48,412 nucleotides of DNA. Source: Deltaproteobacteria bacterium. GTDB taxonomy: Bacteria; Desulfobacterota; Deferrisomatia; Deferrisomatales; JACRMM01. The notes below the pieces were generated by a model that saw nothing but the letters and a program-made list of their open reading frames with translations, was not told the origin of the DNA and made no database searches. Both the position numbers and the translations under genes were made by a program. Below are positions 16,955 through 25,816 of the stretch, piece after piece. Numbering within the stretch: the stretch's first letter is position 1; each line of letters starts with the position of its first letter. The stretch covers positions 1 to 48,412 of the forward strand of contig JACRMM010000066.1 of NCBI GenBank assembly GCA_016214985.1, read 5' to 3'.

Positions 16955-17419
16955 ATGCGCGAGTTCAATGATGCAGACCGGAAGAAGAAACGCGGCCGGA
17001 TCGAGCTGCCGGACAATCCCGGCAATCTGTCCTCAGACACGCTGTCCCGGTTGGAGGGCGCCGTGAAGGCGGCCGTGAAGGAGGGCTACGTCGCGTGCCC
17101 CTCCGGCTGGAAGATCGCCAAGGACCTCGGCGTTTCGCGCCTCGATGTCGGAGCGATGGTCGACAAGCTCGGCATCCGCATCGCGGGCTGCCAGCTGGGC
17201 TGCTTCGCCGTGGACAAGACCCCCCGCACCGACTCCGCAACCGAACCTTACGGCGACGAGGTCGCCCGCCGCGTCGAGGTCCTTCACGAGACAGACGAGC
17301 TGACCTGTTCCCACATCTTCGCCCTCGCCCACGAACTGAACGTCAAGCCCCTGACCGTGGTGGGCGCGGCCAATGCCCGGCACTACAAGCTGCGGCAGTG
17401 CCAGCTCGGCTGCTTCTAG
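16955..17419 (+). CDS. Small tandem-repeat protein with two CQLGCF motifs
   Basis: A 154-aa protein made of two similar halves, each a helix-turn-helix-like stretch ending in CQLGCF: residues 48-84 (CPSGWKIAKDLGVSRLDVGAMVDKLGIRIAGCQLGCF) and 118-154 (CSHIFALAHELNVKPL... RQCQLGCF). The second motif is the C-terminus. Each half begins with a Cys 31 residues before its CQLGCF, so each could bind one metal or Fe-S cluster through three Cys. The N-terminus is basic. GGGAGA is a suitable ribosome site. I know similar small proteins only as hypothetical; a redox-sensing or metal-binding DNA-associated role is inference. Confidence 0.65.
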   Translation: MREFNDADRKKKRGRIELPDNPGNLSSDTLSRLEGAVKAAVKEGYVACPSGWKIAKDLGVSRLDVGAMVDKLGIRIAGCQLGCFAVDKTPRTDSATEPYGDEVARRVEVLHETDELTCSHIFALAHELNVKPLTVVGAANARHYKLRQCQLGCF

Positions 17420-17500
17420 GCAGCGGAGCCCACCTTCCCCTGCCGCAGGGTCTCATCCCGAGCACCCCGGACGGCGCGGGGAAGCGACCATCGAGCGGGC

Positions 17501-18886
17501 CTACGGCCTCTGGCGACAGTGGGTTTCTCGCGTAAGGCACACAAGGACGAGCGCGAGCACAGCCCAGGCCACCATCAGGGCAAATCCAGCCCGATAGGCG
17601 GCCCACGCATAGACCCGGACGCCGTCGAGGGTGCGCCCATCCCAGGCCCGATCCAATACCCACCCGACCGCAGGTTGGAGCAGCATGGGGCCCGCCATGA
17701 CGCCCATGTTCACCACCCCGGAGATCGTGCCGGCGAGGTGGGAGGGGACCGACTCCTTGGCGAAGGCGAAGCCGATGATCATGCCGCCCGAGGCGAAGCC
17801 GGCGGCGACCAGGGTGAGGACGAGCACCGGGAGGGGCAGCGCCGGGACCAACACGATCAGGGACCAGCAGGCAACGACCAGCGCACAGCCGAGGACGTAG
17901 AGAGGTTTTCGCCGCCCCCAGCGGTCGGAGGCGAACCCGAAGAGGGGGCCCCCCAGGGCCCAGGCCACCAGGAGCGCGGAGGTCAGGGCTGCGGCCCGGG
18001 TGGGAGAGAGTCCGTAGTGCGTGGTGAGGAACGGGATCCCCCAGAGCCCGGAAAAGGTGAGCACGCAGCCCACGATTCCGCCGGGGGCCAAGAGGAGCAG
18101 CCAGGTGTTTCGGTAGCGCAGGACCTCCCCGATCCCGGCCAGAACTCCCCGGCCGCGATCGCCCGCACCGACGGTGGCCGGGTGGGCGTGGCTGGCGTAT
18201 CCCCGTTCCTCGGGATCGTCCCGGACCACGAGCCAGATCGCGACTCCGACCCCCAACGAGAGAGCCGCCGAGACCAGCATGACGGGGCGCCACCCCAGGG
18301 CCGTAACCAGGAGGCGTAAGGGGACCCCCGCGAAGACCGCGCCGATGATGCCGCAGAAGAGCGCCATGCCGGTCGCGAGGGCGAACTGGCGGGGCGCAAA
18401 CCAGCGGCTGGCCAGTTTGAGCATGCCCACGAACGCCACCGCCACCGACCCTCCGATCAGGAGTCGGCCCACGCCCGCCCATGCCAGGCTGCCCGCCAGG
18501 GCGAAGAGGGCGCTGCCGACCCCGGCCACGCAAGCCCCCGCCGCCAGCAGAAGCCGGGGCCCCAGCCGATCGGCGAGGACGCCGGTGGGGACCTGCATGG
18601 CCACATAGCTATAGAAGCACAACGCGGACAGGTTGCCCAAGGAGGCGGCCGTGAGGCCGAACTCCCGGGTGAGTTCCACCGTCATCACGGCCGGGGCCAC
18701 TCGCTGGTAGAACCCGATCAGGTAGAGGGCCGCGCCGAGACCCCACACCGTCCAGGCGAGTCGTGCCGGAGGGGGCAGGCTGGGGGCCAACGCAACGGGT
18801 GGTTCTCTGGGGGTGGGTTCCACGTTGTCTCCCAAGCCGGGCCCTGGAGCTCCCGGCAACATGGCCGCGTGCGGTTCTCTTGCCAC
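17501..18886 (-). CDS. MFS transporter (hexose-phosphate/nitrate-nitrite/glucarate type)
   Basis: A 461-aa permease with 12 predicted membrane helices. The first-half loop motif is GVLADRLGPRLLL and the second-half one GFASDRWGRRKPL; helices start at about residue 45 (TVWGLGAALYLIGFYQRVAPAVM). The YQRVAPAVM segment after helix 1 is characteristic of the ACS/OPA-like MFS group that moves organic anions. Substrate unknown. GTG 18886 has GGGGGA upstream; an internal GTG at 18823 with GGGAG is an alternative that shortens the cytoplasmic tail. It is cotranscribed in direction with the end-joining operon, 92 bp after its last gene. Confidence 0.85.
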   Translation of the reverse strand: MAREPHAAMLPGAPGPGLGDNVEPTPREPPVALAPSLPPPARLAWTVWGLGAALYLIGFYQRVAPAVMTVELTREFGLTAASLGNLSALCFYSYVAMQVPTGVLADRLGPRLLLAAGACVAGVGSALFALAGSLAWAGVGRLLIGGSVAVAFVGMLKLASRWFAPRQFALATGMALFCGIIGAVFAGVPLRLLVTALGWRPVMLVSAALSLGVGVAIWLVVRDDPEERGYASHAHPATVGAGDRGRGVLAGIGEVLRYRNTWLLLLAPGGIVGCVLTFSGLWGIPFLTTHYGLSPTRAAALTSALLVAWALGGPLFGFASDRWGRRKPLYVLGCALVVACWSLIVLVPALPLPVLVLTLVAAGFASGGMIIGFAFAKESVPSHLAGTISGVVNMGVMAGPMLLQPAVGWVLDRAWDGRTLDGVRVYAWAAYRAGFALMVAWAVLALVLVCLTRETHCRQRP

Positions 18887-18977
18887 GGGGTCCCCCTCGT
18901 CGCGGTGTGGCGGCCGAGACGTGCTACGACCGACAGGCGGCCGTCACGGCGCCTGTCGAGCTACCCCCCCCCGTCTC

Positions 18978-20843
18978 TCACGTCACTCCCGAGAGAACCC
19001 CCGAATCGTTGGGACCCTTCACGGCCAGGCGCCTGACTCTCTTCACTCCGGCCTCGGAGAGCATCTCCCGAACCTGCCCCTCGGAGTAGGACTGACCCCG
19101 CCGGGTGCCGAGCAGCATGTTCAGGGAGAAGAGCGCGGGGAAGAGCGGCCCGTCCAGCGAGTCGTCGAGGAGGAACTCGTGCACCAGGAGGGCACCGCCG
19201 GGCTCCAGGGCCGAGACCGCCTTGCGCAGGAGACTGCGGCAGTCCTCGGGCCCCTCCGCGTGGAGGACGTGGGAGAGCCAGGCGACGTCGTGGCTTCCGG
19301 GCAGAGGGTCCTCCAGGTAATTGCCGGCGACGAAGCGGACGCGGTCGCCGAGGCCGAAGCGCTCGATGGTCCGCTCCGCGAAGGGCCGCGTAGTGGGGAG
19401 GTCGAACACGGTCGCCGTGAGGCCCGGGTTGCGCAGGCAGAAGTGGATCGCGTAGGTGCCGGGTCCCCCGCCCACGTCCAGGACCCGTCGGCGGTCGGAG
19501 AGGTCCACCTCCGCGGCGACGCGGGGAGCGAGGGCCGAGGCCAGGTTGAACATCCCCATCAGGAAGCTCTCCCTCTCCTCCTCCGTCGCCGCCTCGGGCC
19601 CCTCGGCTCCCCGAGCATGAACGGGTGCCCCGTCTCGGACGGCCGCCGGGAGCCGCGCCCAGGAGGCCATGAGGTGGTGGTGATGGAGGAGGATGTGGCC
19701 GAGGTACTCCGGCGAATCGCGCGACAGGAACCTCGTCGCCGCGGGAGAATTCGCGTAGGTGTCGCCGGCCTTGACGAGGAGGCCCAGAGCGGCCAGCGCC
19801 CGGAGGAGCATACCGACGCCTCGGGGGTCGCCCTTCACCCGCTCTGCGAGCTCCGAGGCGGGGAGCGCGCCGGCGCTGAACGCCGAGAAGACTCCGAGCT
19901 TGACCCCTGCATGGAGCGCACAGGTCTTCCAGTAGGAACCCGAGAGGTCCAAGAGTTCCGCGGCGCCCCATCCCTCGTAGACCAGGTCTTCGCCGCCCTC
20001 CGGGCCCCTCCCGGACCCTCCGGATCGCCCCGCCCTGCCGGACCTGCCCGGACGATGGCCACCCGGCCCATGGTCACCGCTTCGTTTCTCCTCGTCACTC
20101 GCCCCACCGTGACCGGCGGTCGACGAGTCGTCGAGCGTGGGGCCGCATCGCCCCAGCTCCCGAAAACGGAGTGCCTCTCCGGGCCCCTTGGCCTCGTCCT
20201 CGTGCTTGAAGAAGATGAAGGCCCTCTCCCACGGCTGCGCGCGAACCCGCTCCGCCCATTGGGACAGGTCGGCCTCCGTGTAGTCGAAACGGCGCAGGCG
20301 CACGTACCCCCAGCTTGCCGCGCCGAGGATCTCTTCCGCCAGGGTCTCGTCGGCGTCCGCGGTGCAGAGGGTGTGGCCTGCGCCGGCCAGGAGCTCCGGA
20401 ATCCCGGCGTCGAGCCACGTCGGGCTGCGGAACTCGAAGGCGCAGGCTACGGTTTCGGGGATCAGACGCAATAGGTCTTCCAGCCGCGGACGGTTGGCGC
20501 GAAAGCTCGCGGGAAACTGGAAGAGGACCGTCCCCAGCTTCTTCCCCAAGACCGCCACCGTCCGGAAGAAGTAGTCAGCCTCCTCCCCGACGTCCTTCAG
20601 CCGCTTCACGTGCGTCACGACCTGGGGCGCCTTGAGGGCGAAGACGAAGTTGTCGGGGACTCGTTCCGCCCACGGTCCAAGGACCCTCTCGGTGGGCATG
20701 TGATGAAACGTGTAATTGATCTCCACCGCGTTGAGGCGCTCGCCGTAAAAGCGAAGCATCTCCTTGGGCGAGATCTTTTCCGGATAGAAGATCCCCTTCC
20801 ATTCCTTGTAGGCATACCCGCTTGTGCCGACATGAAGGTTCAT
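18978..20843 (-). CDS. DUF72 (YecE-like) - O-methyltransferase fusion protein
   Basis: A 621-aa open frame carrying two domains. Residues 1-230 are a DUF72 TIM-barrel protein (GTSGYAYKEWKGIFYPEKI at the start, AVEINYTFHHMP, FAFEFRSPTW, ending FIFFKHEDE). After a Gly/Arg/Ser-rich linker (about 235-290) comes a complete SAM-dependent O-methyltransferase of the plant-caffeate/hydroxyneurosporene type: dimerisation helix (TCALHAGVKLGVFSAF), SAM motif VLDVGGGPGTYAIHF, and VLHAEGPEDCRSLLRKA...LEPGGALLVHE. No in-frame start with a ribosome site lies in the linker, supporting a true fusion. It begins 3 bp after the LigD ligase gene stop, so it belongs to the end-joining operon. A past fusion by frameshift is not excluded. 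Confidence 0.75.
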   Translation of the reverse strand: MNLHVGTSGYAYKEWKGIFYPEKISPKEMLRFYGERLNAVEINYTFHHMPTERVLGPWAERVPDNFVFALKAPQVVTHVKRLKDVGEEADYFFRTVAVLGKKLGTVLFQFPASFRANRPRLEDLLRLIPETVACAFEFRSPTWLDAGIPELLAGAGHTLCTADADETLAEEILGAASWGYVRLRRFDYTEADLSQWAERVRAQPWERAFIFFKHEDEAKGPGEALRFRELGRCGPTLDDSSTAGHGGASDEEKRSGDHGPGGHRPGRSGRAGRSGGSGRGPEGGEDLVYEGWGAAELLDLSGSYWKTCALHAGVKLGVFSAFSAGALPASELAERVKGDPRGVGMLLRALAALGLLVKAGDTYANSPAATRFLSRDSPEYLGHILLHHHHLMASWARLPAAVRDGAPVHARGAEGPEAATEEERESFLMGMFNLASALAPRVAAEVDLSDRRRVLDVGGGPGTYAIHFCLRNPGLTATVFDLPTTRPFAERTIERFGLGDRVRFVAGNYLEDPLPGSHDVAWLSHVLHAEGPEDCRSLLRKAVSALEPGGALLVHEFLLDDSLDGPLFPALFSLNMLLGTRRGQSYSEGQVREMLSEAGVKRVRRLAVKGPNDSGVLSGVT

Positions 20844-20846
20844 GGC

Positions 20847-22451
20847 TCACGCTCCTTCGCCGCCCTCGCGGACCACCTCGCGGGCGTCCTTGTCCTCGCG
20901 CAGCCGCAGGAAGACGGGGTGTCTCAGAGAGCCCTCCTTGGTCCAGCCGGAGAAGGCCACCTCGCAGATCAGCTCCGGCCGCACCCAGGTGGCCGGCGTG
21001 TTCGTTTTCGGCTCGACCCGAAAGGGGCACTTGTCCCGAATCAGCGGCTGCAGCCGCTCGCGGATCCTTCTGAGGTCCTCCGCACCGAATCCCCCTCCCG
21101 AGTGACCGATGCAAACCAGCTCGCTGCCTTCGTACGCCCCCAGGACCAGGGTGCCGAAGTGCCGTCTTCCCCCTCGCGGTGCGGTAAATCCCGCGATCAC
21201 CCCCTCCCGGGTGCGCGTCGCCTTCACCTTCAGCCACTGCCGGGTCCTTCTCCCGATCCGGTAGGGACTCCGGCCATGCTTTGCGACGATTCCCTCGAGC
21301 CCCTTCGCCCTTGCGACACGAAAGAACAGGACCCCGTCCTTCGTCACGTGATCGCTGAACCGGATTCGCGAGGCGGACGGGAGGATCCTCTTCAGGAGCT
21401 CCTTTCTCCGGAGCAGCGGCAGGCCGGTCAGATCGTGTCCCTCGAAGTAGAGGAGGTCGAAGACGTAGTAGAGGAGGTGACCTCCGCCGGACTTCGAGTA
21501 GTTCTGCAGCCTCTGGAAGTCGGGGTGCCCCCGATCGTCCACGGCCACGACCTCGCCGTCCAGGACTGCTTCGAAGCGGCACTCGCGCAGCGCCTCCGCG
21601 ATGAGGGCGAACTTCTCGTTGAGCGGGAGGAGGCTGCGGGAGTAGAGCGTTGCCGCGCCGTCCCGGACCTCGGCGACCGTCCGGTAGCCGTCCCACTTCA
21701 CCTCGAAGATCCACTCCGGGTCGTCGAACGGCTCCCGGGCCGCGGTCGCGAGCATCGGCCGCACCGCGGTCGGCATCGGCCCCAGCGGCGCATCGTCGAG
21801 TTCTTCGCTCTCCAGCGTTTCCCGAAGCCGAACACGGTCTGCCCTCTTGCGCCCGGAGGTCCTCCCCTCCCCGGTTTCCAGCAGGTCCTCCAGGGTCCGC
21901 TGGGACACGACGGAACGATTCTCGGCGAGGATCTCCTCCTTTCGTGCGTGGCGGTCCTTCTTCTTCAGAAGGAGCCACGACTTCCCGTCCTTCTTCGTCC
22001 TCACCAGCGCGAATTCGCCCCGAAGCTTCTCGCCTTCGAGGACGAACTTCAGGTCCCCCTTCCGCAACCCCTCCAGCAAGAGTTCTTCGCCCTCCCGTCC
22101 CCCCCCTTCGGAAGGGTGCCGATACGCTCCCCGATCCCAGACGATGGCGGCTCCCGCGCCGTAATTCCCCTCGGGGATCACACCCTCGAAGTTCTGGTAC
22201 TCGAGCGGATGGTCTTCGACCCGGACGGCCAGCCTCTTCACGGCCGGGTCGAGGGACGGCCCCTTCGGGCAGGCCCAGCTCTTGAGCACGCCCTCCAACT
22301 CGAGCCTGAGGTCGTAATGGAGGGCTCGGGCCGAGTGCTTGTGGACGACGAATCGAAGCCCTCTCTCCACGGCGCGCCCGGCCGGCTCCGGCTCGGGCGT
22401 TTCCCCGAAGTTTCGCTTCGATGCGTATTCCTCGAGTCCCGGTTCGGCCAA
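20847..22451 (-). CDS. ligD: ATP-dependent DNA ligase LigD, phosphoesterase-ligase domains
   Basis: A 534-aa end-joining ligase without polymerase domain. N-terminal 3'-phosphoesterase domain: FVVHKHSARALHYDLRLE (His/Asp metal-binding) and WACPKGPSLDP, plus HPLEYQNFEGVIPEGNYGAG. Ligase domain from about residue 228: nucleotidyl-lysine motif FEVKWDGYR (Lys about 254), DGEVVAVD (motif III/IIIa), EGIVAKHGRSPY (motif IV), QWLKVK (motif V), then an OB fold ending GPR-like VRPELICEVAFSGWT. It seals breaks held by Ku. ATG 22451 lies 11 bp after the polymerase gene stop. The separate polymerase gene makes the usual LigD a split enzyme here. Confidence 0.95.
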   Translation of the reverse strand: MAEPGLEEYASKRNFGETPEPEPAGRAVERGLRFVVHKHSARALHYDLRLELEGVLKSWACPKGPSLDPAVKRLAVRVEDHPLEYQNFEGVIPEGNYGAGAAIVWDRGAYRHPSEGGGREGEELLLEGLRKGDLKFVLEGEKLRGEFALVRTKKDGKSWLLLKKKDRHARKEEILAENRSVVSQRTLEDLLETGEGRTSGRKRADRVRLRETLESEELDDAPLGPMPTAVRPMLATAAREPFDDPEWIFEVKWDGYRTVAEVRDGAATLYSRSLLPLNEKFALIAEALRECRFEAVLDGEVVAVDDRGHPDFQRLQNYSKSGGGHLLYYVFDLLYFEGHDLTGLPLLRRKELLKRILPSASRIRFSDHVTKDGVLFFRVARAKGLEGIVAKHGRSPYRIGRRTRQWLKVKATRTREGVIAGFTAPRGGRRHFGTLVLGAYEGSELVCIGHSGGGFGAEDLRRIRERLQPLIRDKCPFRVEPKTNTPATWVRPELICEVAFSGWTKEGSLRHPVFLRLREDKDAREVVREGGEGA

Positions 22452-22462
22452 GGGCGACTCCC

Positions 22463-23368
22463 CTACAGATTCGGAAGCTCCTGCTTCTTTGAGAGCACCT
22501 CTCGAAAAAGGTCACCGGCTTCCCCGGCCCTGCTCAAAGCCTCCGAGTGGCTGACGTGCAACCTCTTCGGGTCCCCCTCCCCTGCCCGACGCTCCAGCTC
22601 CGACCAGGCGAGGGGAAAGGAGACGAACGGTTCTTCCCGGGCCCGCAGGGAGTAGACGCAGATCATCGTCTTCGACCCGTCGTTTTGCGACCAGTTGATG
22701 AAGACCCTGCCCGTGCGCTCACTCTTCGCCATCTTCGCCGTCACGAGCTCCGGGTAGGTTCTCTGGAAGATCAGGGCCACGGCCTTCGAGAAGGTCTTGG
22801 TGTCCTCGAAGGTCGTCGCCGGGCGGTTCAGGGGGACGTACACGTGGAGCCCTTTCTGGCCCGAGGTCTTGACATAGCTTTCCAGTCGGAGTCGGGAGAG
22901 GACGTCGCGCAAGATCAGCGCAACCCGGGCACAATCCAGGACGTCCGCCCGGTCGCCGGGGTCCAGATCGAAGACCACGGCATCGGGCGTCTCGGGGGAA
23001 CCGGCCCTGGCCAGGGGAACATGAAGCTCGAGGGCTGCGAGGTTTGCCACCCAGAGGAGCGTCTCCGGGTCGTTGACGAGACAGGCCGTCATCCGCTCGC
23101 CGTCCTTCTGGAGGAGCTGGGCCGTCGGCGCCCAGGCCGGACGGTGGGACGGACAGCGCTTCTCGAAGAAGAACTCTCCTTCCACCCCCTCGGGATACCG
23201 TTTCAGGGTCAGGGCCCGGCCTTTCAGATGGGGCAGGAGAACGGGCGCGATGCGGCGATAGTATTCCAGGACGTGGGACTTCGAGAAGCCGCAGGAGGGG
23301 TAGAGGACCTTTTCGAGGTTCGACAGCGAGAGCCGGCGCCCGGCGATCTCGACGACGGTTCGGCTCAC
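22463..23368 (-). CDS. ligD: LigD-type primase-polymerase domain protein
   Basis: A 301-aa stand-alone archaeo-eukaryotic primase-family polymerase of bacterial end joining. It starts SLSNLEKVLYPSCGFSK (the phosphate-binding start of the domain), has the metal site VVFDLDPGD (Asp-x-Asp), the TSGQKGLHVYVPL nucleotide-binding motif, and ends with NWSQNDGSKTMICVYSLRAREEPFVSFPLAW. It fills gaps with ribonucleotides at breaks. The ATG overlaps the Ku gene stop by 4 bp (23365-23368), showing translational coupling. Stand-alone LigD polymerase genes occur in several Deltaproteobacteria and Firmicutes. Confidence 0.95.
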   Translation of the reverse strand: MSRTVVEIAGRRLSLSNLEKVLYPSCGFSKSHVLEYYRRIAPVLLPHLKGRALTLKRYPEGVEGEFFFEKRCPSHRPAWAPTAQLLQKDGERMTACLVNDPETLLWVANLAALELHVPLARAGSPETPDAVVFDLDPGDRADVLDCARVALILRDVLSRLRLESYVKTSGQKGLHVYVPLNRPATTFEDTKTFSKAVALIFQRTYPELVTAKMAKSERTGRVFINWSQNDGSKTMICVYSLRAREEPFVSFPLAWSELERRAGEGDPKRLHVSHSEALSRAGEAGDLFREVLSKKQELPNL

Positions 23369-24156
23369 CGGCTCTTCTGCACGTCAGCCATGGCCTCCTC
23401 CAGCGCCGCCATCAGATCGGGCGGCCCCGCGCCGTCTTCCTCCTCGGACTCCAGCGGGGGGGCCTCCACGGCGCCCTCTTCCTTCGCCTTCTTCTTCAGG
23501 AGGTCCAGGACCCTTTCCCGTCGTGCATCGGCGTATTTCCCGGGGTCGAAGTTCGTCATCATCCTCTCGACGGTTCTCCGGACCCGGCTCTTCTCCTCTC
23601 GCGCGACCTTCCCCTCCTTCGGCGCGATCTCCTCGTCGGGAAGCACCTCCTCGCCGTAATGGAGCGTGACCAGAGCGAGCGCTCCCTGCCGGCTCGTGAC
23701 CGCTACGAGGTACTCCCGGTCCGCCAGCACGAACTTCGCGAGCCCGGCCTTGTTCGTCTGGTGCATCGCCTCAGCCAGGAGCCGGTACGCCTTTTCGCCT
23801 CCCTTCAGGGGAACGAGATAGTACGGGCGATCGAAGTAGACCGGGTCCACTTCGTCCATGGCGATGAACTCGAGGATCTCGATCGTGCGGCTGCGTTCGG
23901 GCGACACGGACTCCAATTCCTCGTCGGTGATGGGCAGGTAGCGGTCGGGAGCGAGCTCGTATCCCCGCACGATCTCCTCGGGGGGGACCATCGACTCCTC
24001 GCCGGGGCAGAACATCCTTCGCGCGAGCGGCGAATGGTCCGTGTCGTGGAGCAGGCGAAAGGAGATACGCCCCGGCGCCACGGCCCGGACCAGCCGAACC
24101 GGAATCGCCACCAGACTGAAACTGATGGTCCCGCTCCATATCCCCTGCCCTGTCAT
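23365..24156 (-). CDS. ku: Ku protein (first copy, non-homologous end joining)
   Basis: A 263-aa bacterial Ku, which binds DNA ends as a homodimer ring and recruits LigD. It starts with the diagnostic GIWSGTISFSLVAIPVRL, then ISFRLLHDTDHSPL, and MFCPGEESMVPPEEIVRGYE, and later PVYFDRPYYLVPLKGGEKAYRLLAEAM and KAGLAKFVLADREYLVAV. The C-terminal extension is acidic (EEEDGAGPPDLMAALEEAM), unlike the lysine-rich tails of many single-copy Ku proteins. It stands 22 bp after the second Ku gene and overlaps the polymerase gene. Confidence 0.95.
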   Translation of the reverse strand: MTGQGIWSGTISFSLVAIPVRLVRAVAPGRISFRLLHDTDHSPLARRMFCPGEESMVPPEEIVRGYELAPDRYLPITDEELESVSPERSRTIEILEFIAMDEVDPVYFDRPYYLVPLKGGEKAYRLLAEAMHQTNKAGLAKFVLADREYLVAVTSRQGALALVTLHYGEEVLPDEEIAPKEGKVAREEKSRVRRTVERMMTNFDPGKYADARRERVLDLLKKKAKEEGAVEAPPLESEEEDGAGPPDLMAALEEAMADVQKSR

Positions 24157-24178
24157 TGGATACCCCGCGCGCTCCCGG

Positions 24179-24949
24179 TCAGGCGACCTTCTTGAGACTC
24201 GCTTCGAGCGCCTCCAGCAGCTTGTCCGACGCGGTCGGTTGCAGGAACCTGGGGCGCAGGACCGCGACCTGCTCTCCTCGGGCCTTCTTCTCGATCAGTT
24301 GTTGCAGCTTCTTCTGATGCTCGTTTCCGAACTTCTGCGGTTCAAACGGGGCCGTCAGCTGGCCGATCAAGTCCCGCCCGATCTTGATTTCCTTGTCGGA
24401 CACCGGAATCTCCTGGAGTTCCAGGGAGCTCACGGCGATCACTTCGTCGGCGTACCGCAGGGTGCTCAGGCGCAGGAGCTTCCTAACTGCCTGCAGGGCG
24501 CCGAGATACGAGCGCTTTCTCATGGTCCAGGTGCAGATTCCGGCCACGTCCATCTCGTGCAGGACCTCTGCGAGCTCGCCGTAGCCCTCGAGGACGCCGT
24601 CCGGTTCCAGGTAGTAGACGCGCTCGAGGAACAGGGGATCGATCTCACGGCTCCGGACGAACTCGTGGACCTCGATCGCCCGGCTCTCTTCCGGAACCGT
24701 CTGTTCCAGCTCCTCCGGGTCTACGAGGAGGTACTTCCCCTCCTCGACCTCGAACCCTCTGGTCTGGGCCTCCACCGGCACCGGCTTCTTTTCGTACGCG
24801 CAGATCATCAGCTGGCGCAGCCTCACCCCGTCGCGGCGGTGCAGGAGGTGAAACTGGATCCTCTGCTCTTTGACCGCGGCGTGCAGCTTCACCGGCACGT
24901 TCGTGTCGCCGAAACGGATGGTCCCTTTCCAGAGCGTTCGTCCCGCCAT
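24179..24949 (-). CDS. ku: Ku protein (second, divergent copy)
   Basis: A 256-aa Ku homologue, first gene of the operon. Recognisable pieces are LWKGTIRFGDTNVPVKLHAA, IQFHLLHRRDGVRLRQLMIC, VEVEEGKYLLV-type FEVEEGKYLLVDPEELE, DPLFLERVYYLEPDG and MDVAGICTWTMRKRSYLGAL. It is clearly different from its neighbour, so the pair may form a heterodimer, as reported in other bacteria with two Ku genes. ATG 24949 stands before GGAGATTTCTC. The A+T-rich segment ACTATACGGTGG at about 25009-25016 upstream is where a promoter should be. Confidence 0.93.
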   Translation of the reverse strand: MAGRTLWKGTIRFGDTNVPVKLHAAVKEQRIQFHLLHRRDGVRLRQLMICAYEKKPVPVEAQTRGFEVEEGKYLLVDPEELEQTVPEESRAIEVHEFVRSREIDPLFLERVYYLEPDGVLEGYGELAEVLHEMDVAGICTWTMRKRSYLGALQAVRKLLRLSTLRYADEVIAVSSLELQEIPVSDKEIKIGRDLIGQLTAPFEPQKFGNEHQKKLQQLIEKKARGEQVAVLRPRFLQPTASDKLLEALEASLKKVA

Positions 24950-25065
24950 GAGAAATCTCCGGCAGTTCGCTTCGCGTGTTGCGCTCGAGTGCCGTCAACT
25001 ATACGGTGGAGAAACCATCGCACAAGCCGCCCGAGCTCCGCGCGACCACGCTCCCGGGGCGGCCC

Positions 25066-25575
25066 TCACAGGAAGGCAGACACGACGAGAACGAGAAAGA
25101 TCGCGGCGCCCACCGCCAGCTTGCTCAGGGTGCCGTAGAGCCGCCCCACCGCCGCCGCCCGTCCCGCCCGGAGCCCCCGAAAGAGAGAGCGGCCGGCCCA
25201 CAAGTCTCCGGCCAGGGAGCCGGCAAACGCCCCCAGACAGGCGCCGAGGAGCGTGCCCACGACGGGCACCGGAATCGCCGTGCCGAGGACGCCGCCGATC
25301 ACCCCACCGACAAGGGCCAGCGCCGCGGCGCGGCCGGACCCTCCCTCCCGGCGGGAACCCGCAGCGCCCAGCGTGAACTCCAGCACCTCTCCCAGCGCTG
25401 CGAGTCCCGCGGCACTCCAGAGAACGGCCGGGCTGAACAGGTGGAGGCCCGGCTGCCACCACGCCAGGACCAGGGGAAACACGAGCATGAGCCAGGTGCC
25501 GGGGAGCCCGAACAGGATGCCCGCACAGAAGACGGCGTTGGCCAGCGTAATGATAGCGGCATACACGTACGGCAT
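25066..25575 (-). CDS. DUF456-family membrane protein
   Basis: A 169-aa integral membrane protein with four to five hydrophobic segments and the glycine-rich core GVIGGVLGTAIPVPVVGTLLGACLGAFAGSL that typifies DUF456. The start LANAVFCAGILFGLPGTWLML also fits. Function of the family is unknown. It is oriented as the Ku operon but 116 bp upstream of it and could share its transcript. The 241 bp upstream (25576-25816) separate it from a divergent gene. Confidence 0.8.
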   Translation of the reverse strand: MPYVYAAIITLANAVFCAGILFGLPGTWLMLVFPLVLAWWQPGLHLFSPAVLWSAAGLAALGEVLEFTLGAAGSRREGGSGRAAALALVGGVIGGVLGTAIPVPVVGTLLGACLGAFAGSLAGDLWAGRSLFRGLRAGRAAAVGRLYGTLSKLAVGAAIFLVLVVSAFL

Positions 25576-25816
25576 GGTGGTCTTCCATCACGTCTGGGAT
25601 CCGTGAGGGCCGGGCTCTGCCCGGCCCCGCTTCGGGACGGTAGTCTACCACGCCCGCCCGGCTTGCTGCCTCTGCGCAGACAGCTCGGAAGAACCGGCGG
25701 CGAAGGAGGCGGCCGCCCCGGGGGGTCCTCCACGACTCCGTCCCGAACCGGGGCGGCCCGCACTCCCTCTTTCAGCCCACTGGCTCACGAACGTGGATGC
25801 TGCTACCTTCTGACCC

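Noticed and set aside
24041..25138. 365-aa plus-strand frame over the second Ku gene
   Set aside because: Antisense shadow of Ku; the minus strand shows all Ku motifs.
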